Shown here piece by piece: positions 42,114 to 52,176 of a DNA stretch of 64,000 nucleotides. Under the pieces are notes generated by a model. The model was not told the origin of the DNA. It searched no databases and was given only the letters and a program-made list of their open reading frames with translations. The position numbers were made by a program, and so were the translations under genes. This DNA is from Rhizobium sp. SL42 (GTDB taxonomy: Bacteria; Pseudomonadota; Alphaproteobacteria; Rhizobiales; Rhizobiaceae). Numbering within the stretch: position 1 is the first letter of the stretch; every line of letters begins with the position of its first letter. The DNA is taken from the NCBI RefSeq assembly GCF_021729845.1, contig NZ_CP063397.1, positions 2,618,001 through 2,682,000 of the forward strand, in the 5' to 3' direction.

Positions 42114-42638
42114 ATGGCTGGTAGCGTCAACAAGGTCATCCTGATCGGCAATCTCGGCGCCGATCCTGAAATCCGCCGGACCCAGGACGGCCGGCCGATT
42201 GCCAACCTGCGGATTGCCACATCGGAAACATGGCGCGACCGCAATAGCGGCGAGCGCAAGGAAAAGACCGAATGGCACACGGTCGTCATCTTCAACGAAG
42301 GCCTTTGCAAGGTTGCCGAGCAGTATCTGAAGAAGGGCTCCACGGTCTATATCGAGGGCGCGCTGCAGACCCGCAAGTGGCAGGACCAGAGCGGTCAGGA
42401 CCGCTACTCGACGGAAGTGGTGCTGCAGGGATTCAACTCGACCCTGACAATGCTGGGAGGTCGTGGCGATGGCGGCGGCGCATCGCGTGGCGGTGACTTC
42501 GGCGGCGCAGGCGGTGGTTATGACGACTACGGTTCTGCTCCGGCTTCCTCCGCTCCGCGCGGCGGCTCGGCGGGTCGTGGGTCCAGCGCACCGTCGGGCG
42601 GCTTCTCGCGCGATCTGGACGACGACATCCCGTTCTGA
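42114..42638 (+). CDS. ssb: Single-stranded DNA-binding protein
   Basis: 174 aa. The OB fold (about 1-112) begins [19 protein letters not shown] and has [20 protein letters not shown] flexible Gly/Ser/Ala-rich linker (about 113-165) ends in the acidic partner-binding tip DDDIPF. ATG at 42114 is preferred over an ATG-like start 9 nt earlier. Divergent from uvrA across a LexA box, the arrangement known in many Proteobacteria. A GC-rich terminator follows. Confidence 0.97.
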   Translation: MAGSVNKVILIGNLGADPEIRRTQDGRPIANLRIATSETWRDRNSGERKEKTEWHTVVIFNEGLCKVAEQYLKKGSTVYIEGALQTRKWQDQSGQDRYSTEVVLQGFNSTLTMLGGRGDGGGASRGGDFGGAGGGYDDYGSAPASSAPRGGSAGRGSSAPSGGFSRDLDDDIPF

Positions 42639-42729
42639 TCGGCCGTCAACCGCTGGTCGGGTCTGAGAGGTTCGAACCGATCTGATCCGGCGCGATGCAA
42701 CGTCTCCTGTTGCGCCATCCTCAATGACA

Positions 42730-42767
42730 AGCGCGGCCCGCAGTTACTTGCGGGCCGCGCTTTGTTT
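42730..42767 (+). terminator. Terminator after ssb
   Basis: GCGCGGCCCGC / GCGGGCCGCGC, an 11-bp perfect stem with a short loop, followed by TTTGTTT. It may also serve the convergent methyltransferase gene. Confidence 0.85.
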
Positions 42768-42809
42768 CAGCTGCGGTGTGTCGGGCGTAGAAGTGTCAGG
42801 CAGCCGGCA

Positions 42810-43766
42810 TCAGGCGGCAAGTCCGGCGGACGGCGTGCAAGCCTCGCAGATCGCGGCGACGTGGCGATGGTCTGTGCCACAGCAGCCGCCGAGGATCCTG
42901 AAACCCGGAAAATCCCGCCGCAGCGTCCGGTAGCGTCGTCCGAGATCGGCCGGGTCGCCGATGTCGAGTGTCTCGCTCTCGTCCAGCTCGGCGTGGCTCT
43001 TGGCCGAGGCATTGGCTCTAAGCCCATGGATGCGCCGAACCCAGGGCGCATCGACGGCCAGAGCCTGGTCGAAATGGGTGGGATGGGCGCAATTGACCAT
43101 GTAATAGACGGGCGCCCCGTTGGTAGCGTCGTCGGTCCGTTCGATCGCGTGCTGCAGGCTGGTGCCGTTCAGCAGGCGCCCGTTGGTTTCGACCGTGAAT
43201 GACACGACGCAAGGGATACCGTGTTCGGCGGCGGCAAGTGCAATGCCGGTTGCCTCTTCCACCGTGTTGATCGTCATCGCCGAAACCATGTCGGCCGCCG
43301 ACTGCGCAAAGCTTGCAACCTGGTCGGCATGATAGTCATGCGCCTCCGCCACATCGGTCTGGCCGCCCTTGTATGCGTCGCCGCGCGGTCCGATGATCCC
43401 GCTGATCACCACGGGCGTGGCGCGCGTCTCCCACCGGTTCCGGCAGGCTTCGGCGAAGTCCACGGCGCGCAAGTTGAGGTCGTGCAGGGCTTTGCGGTCA
43501 TAGCCGAGCTTATGACCCCAGTCTGCGTTGGCGCGCCATGTCGGCGTGTCGAGGATGAAGCCGACGCCGCGTTGCTGCGCCAGCAGGATGTAGGGCTCGA
43601 TGTAGCTCAGCAGTTCGCTGCGGCCATCGTCGCTGTCGAGCAGTGGGAAGGCGGCGAAATGCGGCAGTTCCATGCCCCGGTGAAAGACGAAGGTGGTTTC
43701 CATCCCACCATCCGTCAGGAAGTCGCCGCCTTCAAGCTGCGGCAGTTGCTGTCTGTACTTTGCCAT
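42810..43766 (-). CDS. Homocysteine S-methyltransferase family protein
   Basis: 318 aa zinc-dependent methyltransferase barrel (Hmt/MmuM/BHMT-like). DFLTDGGMETTFVFHRG opens the barrel. The three zinc cysteines are visible: the single Cys in MVNCAHPTHF and the pair in ILGGCCGTDHRH. It transfers a methyl group from a donor such as S-methylmethionine or betaine to homocysteine; the donor cannot be decided. ATG 43766 follows CGGAGAC; an earlier Met is rejected. It is divergent from a TetR gene across 225 bp with no clear operator. Confidence 0.9.
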   Translation of the reverse strand: MAKYRQQLPQLEGGDFLTDGGMETTFVFHRGMELPHFAAFPLLDSDDGRSELLSYIEPYILLAQQRGVGFILDTPTWRANADWGHKLGYDRKALHDLNLRAVDFAEACRNRWETRATPVVISGIIGPRGDAYKGGQTDVAEAHDYHADQVASFAQSAADMVSAMTINTVEEATGIALAAAEHGIPCVVSFTVETNGRLLNGTSLQHAIERTDDATNGAPVYYMVNCAHPTHFDQALAVDAPWVRRIHGLRANASAKSHAELDESETLDIGDPADLGRRYRTLRRDFPGFRILGGCCGTDHRHVAAICEACTPSAGLAA

Positions 43767-43991
43767 GATGTGTCTCCGATGATAAAATCGATCCGCAACG
43801 GCAGACGTGTGTGCCGTCGATGACCTCATTTCTCGCAAATCCGTGCCGTTGCATTCCAGTGATCTTGTGGTGCGGCACGTCCATTGGCTTTGGAAGCGTA
43901 GTTATTTCATAGACTTGTATCGTTCCGCGCGGTCACCGACTGTTCACTTGCGCCCCGTTCCGTGATGAAAACCATACCGTGAGTACAGATC

Positions 43992-44618
43992 TTGGACAGG
44001 CAGGAGAGCCGAAAGGGCGCCGCGACACGCGAGCGCATTCTGGAGATCGCGCAGCACAGCGTGCTGTCGAAGGGCTTTGCCGCGACCTCGATCGAGGAGG
44101 TGATCGCCGAGGCCGGCATCACCAAGAGCGGCTTCTTCTATCACTTCAGGGACAAGAACGAACTCGCCCATGAAATGCTGCGCCGCTACATTGCCGAGAA
44201 CGAGCAGATCTTCGATGACATATTCGGTCGCGGCGCAGAATTGAGCGACGATCCGCTCGAAGCCTTCCTGATCGGCCTGAAACTCCTGGCCGAACTGATG
44301 AAGGACCTGCCGAGCGTGCATCCGGGATGCCTGATTTCCGCGATCTGCTACCAGGAACGCCTGTTCGACCGGGAGGTCCGTGAACTCAGCGCCCTGACCG
44401 TGATGTCGTGGAATGACCGATTCCTCGGGTATCTGGAGCGGATTGCAAGATTACACCCGCTCAAAACCAATGTCGAGTTGGCCGACCTTGCGAACATGCT
44501 CTGCTGCATCATCGACGGCGGCATCATCATGTCGAAGATTCTGCACCAGCCGGATGTACTCGAGCGCCAGGTGCTTGCCTACCGGGCCTTCATCAAGGCT
44601 GCGTTCGGCCGTCCGTGA
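43992..44618 (+). CDS. TetR family transcriptional regulator
   Basis: 208 aa. The N-terminal HTH (about 10-55) reads GAATRERILEIAQHSVLSKG, then SIEEVIAEAGITKSGFFYHF, a strong TetR signature. The C-terminal helical ligand domain has two adjacent Cys near 172 (NMLCCIIDGG). The start is a TTG without a clear ribosome-binding site, so the exact N-terminus is uncertain. Either the divergent methyltransferase or the convergent MarC gene could be its target. Confidence 0.87.
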   Translation: MDRQESRKGAATRERILEIAQHSVLSKGFAATSIEEVIAEAGITKSGFFYHFRDKNELAHEMLRRYIAENEQIFDDIFGRGAELSDDPLEAFLIGLKLLAELMKDLPSVHPGCLISAICYQERLFDREVRELSALTVMSWNDRFLGYLERIARLHPLKTNVELADLANMLCCIIDGGIIMSKILHQPDVLERQVLAYRAFIKAAFGRP

Positions 44619-44626
44619 GGGCGCTT

Positions 44627-45256
44627 TCACGCAGCGAAGGCTGACTTCACGCCATCGACGACGAATTGCACCGACAGCGCCGCCAGAAGCACGCCCAGAA
44701 GCCGTGTGAGAAGTGCCCGACCGGTTACGCCGAGGAAGCGGTTCAGCCGCTCGGCCACGCGGAGCGCCAGATAGACCAGTCCGAGCACCACGGCGATGAC
44801 GCCGATCAGTTGCGCTCTGCCCATCAGGTCATTCATAGTACCGGCGATCAGTACGGTCGCCGAGATCGCGCCTGGGCCGGCGATCAGCGGAATGGCAAGC
44901 GGAAACACTGCCAGATTGTGAATGTGATCCTTGGTGATCGCGTCGTCGGTGGTCTTTTCCTTGCGTTCATTGCGGCGCTCGAAGATCATCTCGAAGGCGA
45001 TGGCAAACAGCATCAGTCCGCCCGCGATGCGGAAGGCGCCCATCGAGATGCCGAGAGCGCTGAGGACGGTGGCGCCGAACAGGGCAAACACGGTCAGGAT
45101 GGCAAATCCCATGATCGATCCACGCACCGCCACCTGCTTGCGCTGGCTCTTGTTCATGCCGACCGTCAGGCCGAGAAACAGCGGCGCCAGCCCCGGCGGA
45201 TCGACCGTGACCAGCAACGTCGTGAAGGCGGCAATCATGGCTTCGGCGCTGGCCAT
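44627..45256 (-). CDS. MarC family integral membrane protein
   Basis: 209 aa with six predicted helices. It begins with FTTLLVTVDPPGLAPLFLGL, the MarC hallmark with conserved DPPG. The second half has FPLAIPLIAGPGAISATVLI, the matching inverted motif. The family was named for the marRAB locus but is not required for multidrug resistance; its transport role is unknown. It converges on the TetR gene, with 8 bp between the stops. Confidence 0.9.
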   Translation of the reverse strand: MASAEAMIAAFTTLLVTVDPPGLAPLFLGLTVGMNKSQRKQVAVRGSIMGFAILTVFALFGATVLSALGISMGAFRIAGGLMLFAIAFEMIFERRNERKEKTTDDAITKDHIHNLAVFPLAIPLIAGPGAISATVLIAGTMNDLMGRAQLIGVIAVVLGLVYLALRVAERLNRFLGVTGRALLTRLLGVLLAALSVQFVVDGVKSAFAA

Positions 45257-45449
45257 ATCTGAGATCTCCCTGTGCAGACCCTATTTAGAGGCAAGCCGCG
45301 CCGGCTTGGCAAGGCAAGCACCAAGATATTGACGCAATTGCCTTTCCACAGCCGCAAAAGCCTGTTTATAACCGTGCTGGAAATTGGCGCTTTCGCGCCT
45401 GTTCCGCTATAAAATCCCCAGTGATTCCGAACAAAGATCGTGACCTGAT

Positions 45450-48284
45450 TTGACTGAGCAAAGCACTCCCGGCGGCGGCAAGTTCCCGCAAGGCATCGAG
45501 CCTATTTCCATCATGGAGGAAATGCAGCGGTCCTATCTCGATTACGCGATGAGCGTGATCGTGAGCCGCGCGCTTCCAGACGTGCGAGACGGGCTCAAGC
45601 CCGTGCACCGCCGCATCCTTTTCGGGATGAATGAACTGGGGCTCGACTGGAACAAGAAATACGTCAAGAGCGCGCGCGTCACCGGTGACGTGATGGGTAA
45701 GTACCATCCGCATGGCGACTCGGCGATCTATGACGCGCTGGCCCGTATGGCGCAGGACTGGTCGCTGCGCATGCCGCTGATTGATGGTCAGGGCAATTTC
45801 GGCTCGATTGACGGCGATCCGCCGGCCGCCCAGCGTTACACCGAGTGCCGGCTGGAAAAGGTGGCGCATGCGCTGCTCGACGATCTCGACAAGGAGACTG
45901 TCGATTTCCGCGACAACTACGACGGCACCATGTCGGAACCGGTCGTCGTTCCGGCCAAGTTCCCCAACCTGCTGGTCAATGGCGCAGGCGGCATCGCGGT
46001 CGGCATGGCCACCAACATCCCGCCGCACAACTTGGTCGAGGTTGTCGACGGCTGCATCGCTCTGATGGACAATCCGGCGATCGAACTGCCGGAAATGATG
46101 CAGATCATCCCGGGACCCGACTTTCCGACCGGTGCCCTGATCCTCGGCCGCTCCGGCATCCGGTCGGCCTATGAGACTGGCCGCGGCTCCGTGATCATGC
46201 GTGGCGTCGCCAAGGTCGAGCCGATGCGCGGCGACCGTGAACAGATCATCATCTCCGAGATTCCCTTTCAGGTGAACAAGTCGACGATGATCGAGAAGAT
46301 GGCCGAACTGGTGCGCGAAAAGCGCATTGAGGGCATTTCCGACCTGCGCGACGAGTCGGACCGTCAGGGCTACCGCGTCGTCATCGAACTGAAGCGCGAC
46401 GCCAATGCCGATGTCATCCTGAATCAGCTTTATCGCTACACACCGCTGCAGACCTCGTTTGGCTGCAATATGGTGGCCCTGAACAGCGGCAAGCCGGAGC
46501 AGATGACGCTGCTCGACATGCTGCGCGCCTTCGTCGCCTTCCGCGAAGACGTCGTCAGCCGCCGCACCAAGTACCTCCTGCGCAAGGCGCGTGATCGCGC
46601 CCATGTCTTGGTTGGTCTGGCGATCGCGGTTACCAATATCGATGAGGTCATCGCCCTGATCCGCCGCGCGCCCGATCCGGCAACCGCGCGCGAACAGCTG
46701 ATGACGCGCCGCTGGCCGGCCAAGGACGTCGAGTCGCTGATCCGCCTGATCGACGATCCGCGCCACCGGATCAACGAGGACCTGACCTACAATCTGTCCG
46801 AAGAGCAGGCCCGCGCCATTCTCGAACTGCGCCTGGCTCGACTGACTGCTCTCGGCCGCGACGAAATCGACGAGGAGCTCAACAAGATCGGCGCGGAAAT
46901 CGCCGATTACCTCGACATCCTCTCGTCGCGTCTGCGCATCCAGACGATCGTCAAGGACGAACTTATCGCCGTCCGTGACGAGTTCGGTACACCGCGCCGC
47001 AGCGTCATCATGGATGGCGGCCCGGACATGGACGACGAGGACCTGATCGCCCGCGAGGACATGGTCGTCACCGTATCGCATGCCGGCTATATCAAGCGCG
47101 TGCCGCTCGCCACCTATCGCGCCCAACGCCGCGGCGGCAAGGGTCGCTCCGGCATGGCGATGAAGGACGAGGATTTCGCAACCCGCCTGTTTGTCGCCAA
47201 TACCCATACGCCGGTGCTGTTCTTCTCCTCGCGTGGCATCGTCTACAAGGAAAAGGTCTGGCGCCTGCCGATCGGCACGCCGACCTCGCGCGGCAAGGCG
47301 ATGATCAACATGTTCCCGCTGGAGCCCGGCGAGCGCATCACCTCGATCATGCCGCTGCCCGAGGACGAGACGAGCTGGGAAAACCTCGACGTCATGTTCT
47401 CGACGACGCGCGGCACCGTGCGCCGCAACAAGCTGTCCGACTTCATTCAGGTCAACCGCAACGGCAAGATCGCGATGAAGCTCGAGGAAGAGGGCGACGA
47501 GATCCTCAATGTCGAGACCTGCGTCCCGCCGAACCAAGACCTGAACCTTCCGGGCGACGACGTGCTTCTGACCACGGCGCTCGGCCAGGCCATCCGCTTC
47601 CCGATCGACGAAGTGCGCGTCTTCGCGGGCCGCAATTCGATCGGTGTTCGCGGTATTACGCTCGCCGATGGCGACCGCATCATCTCGATGACGATTGTCG
47701 GCCACGTTGAGGCTGAACCCTGGGAGCGCGCCGCCTATCTGAAGCGTTCGGCAGTAGAACGCCGTGCAGCGGGTGTCGACGAAGACGACATCGCGCTTGT
47801 CGGCGAGGAAGTGGTCGAGGAGGGACAGCTGTCCGACGAACGCTACGAAGCGCTGAAGGCGCAGGAACAGTTCGTCCTGACCGTCTCTCAGAAGGGTTAC
47901 GGCAAGCGTTCGTCGTCCTACGATTTCCGTACCTCGGGCCGTGGCGGCAAGGGGATCCGCGCCACCGATACGTCGAAGACCAGCGAGATCGGCGAACTGG
48001 TCGCCGCCTTCCCGGTCCAGGACAAGGACCAGTTGATGCTGGTATCCGACGGCGGCCAGCTGATCCGCGTGCCGGTCGACGGCATCCGCATCGCCAGCCG
48101 GGCGACCAAGGGCGTCACCATCTTCTCGACAGCCAAGGACGAGAAAGTCGTGTCCGTCGAGCGCATCAGCGAGCCGGAAGGCGAGGAAGATGTGGTGGAA
48201 GGTGTTGTCGAGGCGGTCGAGGGAGAGGTCACGCAGGCGCCGGTCGAAAGCGGACCGGATACGGCCGAGCCGACTGCCGAGTAA
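45450..48284 (+). CDS. gyrA: DNA gyrase subunit A
   Basis: 944 aa. The breakage-reunion domain includes [21 protein letters not shown], then [19 protein letters not shown] with the catalytic Tyr in [10 protein letters not shown]. The QRDR Ser/Asp positions read GDSAIYD, the susceptible-like residues. The C-terminal beta-pinwheel has GyrA blades and the GyrA box QRRGGKGR (about 553). It ends in an acidic tail ([18 protein letters not shown]), normal for alphaproteobacteria. The start codon is TTG at 45450 with a weak ribosome-binding site; the first Met in frame is 21 residues in. Confidence 0.97.
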   Translation: MTEQSTPGGGKFPQGIEPISIMEEMQRSYLDYAMSVIVSRALPDVRDGLKPVHRRILFGMNELGLDWNKKYVKSARVTGDVMGKYHPHGDSAIYDALARMAQDWSLRMPLIDGQGNFGSIDGDPPAAQRYTECRLEKVAHALLDDLDKETVDFRDNYDGTMSEPVVVPAKFPNLLVNGAGGIAVGMATNIPPHNLVEVVDGCIALMDNPAIELPEMMQIIPGPDFPTGALILGRSGIRSAYETGRGSVIMRGVAKVEPMRGDREQIIISEIPFQVNKSTMIEKMAELVREKRIEGISDLRDESDRQGYRVVIELKRDANADVILNQLYRYTPLQTSFGCNMVALNSGKPEQMTLLDMLRAFVAFREDVVSRRTKYLLRKARDRAHVLVGLAIAVTNIDEVIALIRRAPDPATAREQLMTRRWPAKDVESLIRLIDDPRHRINEDLTYNLSEEQARAILELRLARLTALGRDEIDEELNKIGAEIADYLDILSSRLRIQTIVKDELIAVRDEFGTPRRSVIMDGGPDMDDEDLIAREDMVVTVSHAGYIKRVPLATYRAQRRGGKGRSGMAMKDEDFATRLFVANTHTPVLFFSSRGIVYKEKVWRLPIGTPTSRGKAMINMFPLEPGERITSIMPLPEDETSWENLDVMFSTTRGTVRRNKLSDFIQVNRNGKIAMKLEEEGDEILNVETCVPPNQDLNLPGDDVLLTTALGQAIRFPIDEVRVFAGRNSIGVRGITLADGDRIISMTIVGHVEAEPWERAAYLKRSAVERRAAGVDEDDIALVGEEVVEEGQLSDERYEALKAQEQFVLTVSQKGYGKRSSSYDFRTSGRGGKGIRATDTSKTSEIGELVAAFPVQDKDQLMLVSDGGQLIRVPVDGIRIASRATKGVTIFSTAKDEKVVSVERISEPEGEEDVVEGVVEAVEGEVTQAPVESGPDTAEPTAE

Positions 48285-48355
48285 AGCTGAAAGGTAGCAC
48301 CGGCCTAAACTTCGGGCCGGCCGCTCTCCCGCTTCGACGATAGTCAGAAAGCACG

Positions 48356-48392
48356 AAAAAGCCCGCTGGACTGTCGTCCTGGCGGGCTTTTT
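48356..48392. terminator. Terminator after gyrA
   Basis: AAAAA-GCCCGC ... GCGGGC-TTTTT with an inner GGAC/GTCC extension. It is symmetrical, so it can also stop the minus-strand small-ORF transcripts. Confidence 0.88.
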
Positions 48393-48473
48393 GACTGGAG
48401 GTCTGACATCAAGTCCGTTGCGGCTTCTTGATACCCGCGTGTGGATCCGCCGGGTTGGCCGCTCTGTAAGAGC

Positions 48474-48608
48474 TTAGAAGGCCTTGCGGCGCTCCATCAT
48501 GGCCCGGAAATCATCATTTTCGCGCTTCAGCGCCGTGACGGTAGACGCCACGGAGGCGACGAACATACCACTGATGAGAGCGGCAAGAACCGTGAGGGTC
48601 AAAAACAT
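48474..48608 (-). CDS. Small single-pass membrane protein (44 aa), unknown
   Basis: Too short for routine ORF lists. It begins MFLTLTVLAALISGMFVASV and ends DDFRAMMERRKAF. One membrane helix (about 2-22) is followed by a charged tail rich in Arg/Lys/Glu/Asp, giving an N-out or N-in anchored peptide. A near-ideal ribosome-binding site, AAAGGAAG, stands 4 nt before the ATG. It lies in the gap between gyrA and coaD, opposite in direction, as the last of three similar-sized small ORFs. No family is recognised. Confidence 0.6.
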   Translation of the reverse strand: MFLTLTVLAALISGMFVASVASTVTALKRENDDFRAMMERRKAF

Positions 48609-48666
48609 GGTCTTCCTTTCTTTTTCAGCGACGTTTCGTATCTAGCGGCGAAGATTTGATATCCGA

Positions 48667-48819
48667 TTAATGACCGAAGCTGTGGTAGCGGGCGGTCATC
48701 GGCGGGCCGTAATACTTGGCGTCTTTGCTGTCGTTGACATAGAAGGTTGCGGAAGTCGCAACCATGGCAGTCATCATCATCATCCAAACCAGGTTGATCA
48801 GGGTAACTTTGTCATGCAT
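48667..48819 (-). CDS. Small single-pass membrane protein (50 aa), unknown
   Basis: The N-terminus is MHDKVTLINLVWMMMMTAMV and the C-terminus is SKDAKYYGPPMTARYHSFGH. One hydrophobic helix (about 6-27) contains a Met run. The periplasmic-like tail is rich in Tyr, His and Pro. AAGGA stands 8 nt before the ATG. The Met-rich helix and His/Tyr tail could suggest a small subunit of a membrane complex, but no family is recognised. Middle member of the three small ORFs. Confidence 0.6.
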   Translation of the reverse strand: MHDKVTLINLVWMMMMTAMVATSATFYVNDSKDAKYYGPPMTARYHSFGH

Positions 48820-48901
48820 GGCGCTAGTCCTTCGAAACTCGGCAGTCTGCCGTAATAATGTTCGCGATCAGGAATGGTTCCTGCGCAGTGTAGAAATGTG
48901 T

Positions 48902-49060
48902 TTAATGAACAGCGCCTGAAGTGCGCTTGAACACGCTGTTCATCTGGCGTTCATCTTCGTGTTCATCATGCGTTGTCTCAAGCAAGGCCCGTGTCACGGC
49001 AAGTCCGAGTTCAACCAGAAGCGAAGCGGCAATGGCTGAAGCGATGAGGATGGCAAGCAT
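48902..49060 (-). CDS. Small single-pass membrane protein (52 aa), unknown
   Basis: The N-terminus is MLAILIASAIAASLLVELGL and the C-terminus is QMNSVFKRTSGAVH. One membrane helix (about 2-24) is followed by a strongly acidic/His stretch (THDEHEDERQ), which the DNA encodes with three near-repeats of ATGAAC. AAAGG stands 8-9 nt before the ATG. First of three small ORFs reading away from coaD. No family recognised. Confidence 0.52.
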   Translation of the reverse strand: MLAILIASAIAASLLVELGLAVTRALLETTHDEHEDERQMNSVFKRTSGAVH

Positions 49061-49283
49061 GGCTGGACCTTTATCTTGAAGGCGCGTGTTGACGATGATG
49101 CATTTCTACCGTGGTCGACCTGAAACGAGCTTGAATGCACCGTTCATCCGTCATTCACCGGCTGCGCCCGTCGCCATGTTGGCGACTTGGCTTCCGACCA
49201 GTGGCGTCAAGCCACGTGGCAATTCGCTTGCGGTGAGCCGGCTTCCGTGACAAAAGGCGGTCGAAAACAATGATCGGGATGTC

Positions 49284-49778
49284 ATGACAACGGCATTTTA
49301 TCCAGGCTCATTCGACCCGATGACCAATGGTCATCTCGATGTGCTCGTCCAGGCGCTGAAGGTCGCCGGCAAAGTTATCGTCGCGATCGGCATCCATCCC
49401 GGCAAGACGCCGCTCTTTTCCTATGAGGAGCGCGCGACCCTGATCGGCCAGGCGCTGGCGCAGACGCTGCCGGACCGGGCAGGGGATGTTGATGTCGTGT
49501 CCTTTAGTGGCCTGGCCGTCGATGCCGCGCGCCATCACGGTGCGAGCCTTCTCGTGCGCGGCCTGCGTGACGGCACCGATTTCGATTATGAAATGCAGAT
49601 GGCGGGAATGAACGCCCAAATGGCACCGCAGGTGCAGACGGTCTTCCTGCCGGCCGGAACAGCCTCGCGGCCCATTACCGCCACATTGGTCCGGCAGATC
49701 GCCGCCATGGGTGGCGATGTGAGCGCCTTCGTCCCGGCGGCTGTTCTTGCTGCCCTGAAATCAAAACACGGGCGTTAA
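49284..49778 (+). CDS. coaD: Phosphopantetheine adenylyltransferase
   Basis: 164 aa. It makes dephospho-CoA from 4'-phosphopantetheine and ATP. Nucleotidyltransferase motifs: [18 protein letters not shown] ((T/H)xGH), [15 protein letters not shown] and the ISSTxxR-equivalent [14 protein letters not shown]. It begins a run coaD-PPIase-PPIase-queA-tgt with short gaps, a set I recall from other rhizobia. The 223-bp gap upstream contains a small GTCGCCA/TGGCGAC hairpin (49170-49186) and otherwise nothing clear. Confidence 0.96.
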   Translation: MTTAFYPGSFDPMTNGHLDVLVQALKVAGKVIVAIGIHPGKTPLFSYEERATLIGQALAQTLPDRAGDVDVVSFSGLAVDAARHHGASLLVRGLRDGTDFDYEMQMAGMNAQMAPQVQTVFLPAGTASRPITATLVRQIAAMGGDVSAFVPAAVLAALKSKHGR

Positions 49779-49802
49779 GCCCCAGACATGACCGGAGTGA
49801 CC

Positions 49803-50372
49803 ATGAAGCTCGTCCATCTCGCCACCGCATTTTTCCTCGCCGTCGCCGGATTTGGCACCGCGCAGGCCCAGTCGAACGACGATTTCCTCACCATCCAGCT
49901 CAAGGATGGCCCGGTCGTTATCCAGTTGATGCCGGACATTGCGCCAAAGCATGTCGCGCAGATCAAGGAACTCGCCAAGAAGGGCGAATATGACAATGTT
50001 GCCTTCCACCGCGTCATCGAGGGCTTCATGGCCCAGACCGGCGATGTGCAGTTCGGCGACATGGAAAGCGGCTTCGACGCCGCGCGCGCCGGCACCGGTG
50101 GCTCCAGCATGCCGGATCTTCCGGCCGAATTTTCGAGCGTGCCGTTCGAACGCGGCACCATCGGCATGGCCCGCAGCCAGGATCCGAATTCCGCCAACTC
50201 GCAGTTCTTCATCATGTTTGCCGATGGCGGCTTCCTCAACGGCCAGTACACGGTCGTCGGCAAGGTCGTCGCTGGCATGGATGCCGTCGACAAGATCAAG
50301 CGCGGCGAAGGTGGCAATGGCGAAGTCTCGAACCCTGACCGCATGGTGAAGGTCACCGTCGGCCGCAACTGA
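49803..50372 (+). CDS. Peptidylprolyl isomerase (cyclophilin), exported
   Basis: 189 aa. The signal peptide is MKLVHLATAFFLAVAGFGTAQA (1-22). The cyclophilin fold has FHRVIEGFMAQTGDVQFGD and ARSQDPNSANSQFFIMF, the catalytic region. It assists folding in the periplasm. ATG at 49803 follows CCGGAG; an earlier in-frame Met would spoil the signal peptide. Its cytoplasmic counterpart follows 36 nt later. Confidence 0.94.
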   Translation: MKLVHLATAFFLAVAGFGTAQAQSNDDFLTIQLKDGPVVIQLMPDIAPKHVAQIKELAKKGEYDNVAFHRVIEGFMAQTGDVQFGDMESGFDAARAGTGGSSMPDLPAEFSSVPFERGTIGMARSQDPNSANSQFFIMFADGGFLNGQYTVVGKVVAGMDAVDKIKRGEGGNGEVSNPDRMVKVTVGRN

Positions 50373-50408
50373 TAATCGGGCGAGCGCCCCATAATAAGGA
50401 GAAAGAAT

Positions 50409-50918
50409 ATGGCCGAGATCAAGGATCCGGAAAACACCATCATCATGGAAACGACCAAGGGCAAGGTCGTTATCTCCCTTTTCCCGGACATCGCGCCGGC
50501 TCACGTCGAGCGGATCAAGGAACTGTCGCGCGAAGGCGCCTATGACGGCGTCGTTTTCCACCGCGTCATCGAAGACTTCATGGCGCAGACCGGCGACGTG
50601 CAGTACGGCAAGCAGGGTGGCGCGGACTTCAATCCGGGCCGTGCCGGCATGGGTGGTTCGTCCAAGCCGGACCTGAAGGCTGAATTCTCGGCCACCAACC
50701 ACACCCGTGGCATCTGCTCTATGGCCCGTTCGCAGAACCCGAACTCCGCCAACTCGCAGTTCTTCATCTGCTTCACAGACGCGCCTTGGCTCAACAAGCA
50801 GTATTCTGCCTGGGGCCAGGTCATCGAGGGTATGGAAGTCATCGACACCATCAAGCGTGGCGAACCTGTTCGCGATCCGGACTCGATCGTTTCGATGAAG
50901 GTCGCTGCCGACGCCTGA
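50409..50918 (+). CDS. Peptidylprolyl isomerase (cyclophilin), cytoplasmic
   Basis: 169 aa without signal peptide. It has the same catalytic stretches as the preceding gene (FHRVIEDFMAQTGDVQYGK and ARSQNPNSANSQFFICF). The ribosome-binding site is AAGGAGAAAG before ATG. The tandem of exported and cytoplasmic cyclophilins looks like an old duplication. A terminator-like hairpin follows before queA. Confidence 0.95.
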   Translation: MAEIKDPENTIIMETTKGKVVISLFPDIAPAHVERIKELSREGAYDGVVFHRVIEDFMAQTGDVQYGKQGGADFNPGRAGMGGSSKPDLKAEFSATNHTRGICSMARSQNPNSANSQFFICFTDAPWLNKQYSAWGQVIEGMEVIDTIKRGEPVRDPDSIVSMKVAADA

Positions 50919-50933
50919 GGCATCGTCTCGCAG

Positions 50934-50969
50934 AAACCCGCCTCGGCGCCTTGCGCCCGGGCGGGTTTT
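50934..50969 (+). terminator. Terminator after the cyclophilin pair
   Basis: AAACCCGCC ... GGCGGGTTT with a GC-rich loop, followed by TTTTC. queA therefore may have its own promoter in the 110 bp that follow. Confidence 0.7.
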
Positions 50970-51080
50970 CGCATTTTAAAGCGCATGACGAATGGCTGGC
51001 CGGTAGCATGCCGACCAGGCAAAGCCAATCAGCCAGCCAAGACCAGAAGCCAGCCAAGACCAGATGATTGACCGACTAGA

Positions 51081-52172
51081 ATGCGTGTAGACCTCTTCGA
51101 CTTCGATCTGCCGGACGACAATATCGCACTGAGGCCCGCAAGCCCGCGCGACCATGCCCGTTTCCTGGTCGTCAGGCCGGACGGCGATCCAGTGCTGGAC
51201 GATCGCCAGGTCTTTGATCTGCCATCCTTCCTTCAGCCCGGTGACGCGCTGGTCTTCAACGACACCAAGGTCATTCCAGCCCAGCTCGAAGGCGTGCGGT
51301 TTCGCGAAGGCGCCGAGGAAATCGCCGTCTCCTGCACGCTGCATATGCGCGTCGGTGCCAGTCACTGGAAGGCCTTTGCCAAGCCCGGCAAGCGCATCAA
51401 GGTCGGTGACCGCATCCGCTTTGGCGAAACGGGCGAGGGCGCAGCCTGCCTGCTCGGCACGCTCGACGCCACGGTTGCCGAAAAGGGCGAGGCGGGCGAG
51501 ATCGATCTCGCCTTCGACCTCTCCGGCCCCGACCTCGACCAGGCGATCGCAACCGTCGGCCATATCCCGCTGCCGCCCTACATCGCCGCCAAGCGGCCCG
51601 AGGACGAGAAGGACCGGCAGGACTACCAGACCATCTATGCGCGGGAGGAGGGCGCCGTGGCCGCCCCGACCGCCGGTCTGCATTTTACCCCCGACCTGTT
51701 TGCCAGGCTGGATGCCGCCGGCATCGAGCGCCATTTCGTCACCCTGCATGTCGGTGCAGGCACCTTTCTGCCGGTCAAGGCCGACGATACCGCAGATCAC
51801 AAGATGCACCAGGAGATCGGTTACGTCTCGGCCGAGACGGCGGCGGCGCTGAATGCCGTACGCGCCCGCGGCAACCGCATCGTCTGCGTCGGCACGACAT
51901 CGCTCAGGCTGATCGAAAGTGCGGCGCGTGACGACGGTCTCATCCCTGAATGGTCGGGTGCCACCGGCATCTTCATCACGCCCGGCTACCGCTTCAAGGC
52001 GGTCGACATGCTGATGACCAATTTTCACCTGCCGAGATCGACGCTTTTCATGCTGGTCTCGGCCTTTGCCGGCTTTGAGACCATGCATGCGGCCTATGCC
52101 CATGCGATCGAGACCGGCTACCGTTTCTATTCCTATGGCGATTCCAGCCTGCTGTTCCGGAAAGACAGATAA
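51081..52172 (+). CDS. queA: S-adenosylmethionine:tRNA ribosyltransferase-isomerase
   Basis: 363 aa. It adds the cyclopentene precursor from SAM to preQ1 in tRNA, giving epoxyqueuosine. It begins [19 protein letters not shown]; family motifs include [15 protein letters not shown] and [13 protein letters not shown]. It ends [10 protein letters not shown]. tgt follows after 4 nt, the enzyme acting just before it in the pathway. Confidence 0.97.
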   Translation: MRVDLFDFDLPDDNIALRPASPRDHARFLVVRPDGDPVLDDRQVFDLPSFLQPGDALVFNDTKVIPAQLEGVRFREGAEEIAVSCTLHMRVGASHWKAFAKPGKRIKVGDRIRFGETGEGAACLLGTLDATVAEKGEAGEIDLAFDLSGPDLDQAIATVGHIPLPPYIAAKRPEDEKDRQDYQTIYAREEGAVAAPTAGLHFTPDLFARLDAAGIERHFVTLHVGAGTFLPVKADDTADHKMHQEIGYVSAETAAALNAVRARGNRIVCVGTTSLRLIESAARDDGLIPEWSGATGIFITPGYRFKAVDMLMTNFHLPRSTLFMLVSAFAGFETMHAAYAHAIETGYRFYSYGDSSLLFRKDR

Positions 52173-52176
52173 TTCC

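Noticed and set aside
45366..47705. 779-codon ORF antisense to gyrA
   Set aside because: It mirrors the codon structure of gyrA in a high-GC genome; Arg/His/Asp-rich with no domain, and gyrA is certain.
48938..48952. GTTC-N7-GTTC, a LexA-like match downstream of gyrA
   Set aside because: It falls inside the ATGAAC repeats of the 52-aa ORF and is not placed at a promoter, so chance or coding repetition is more likely.
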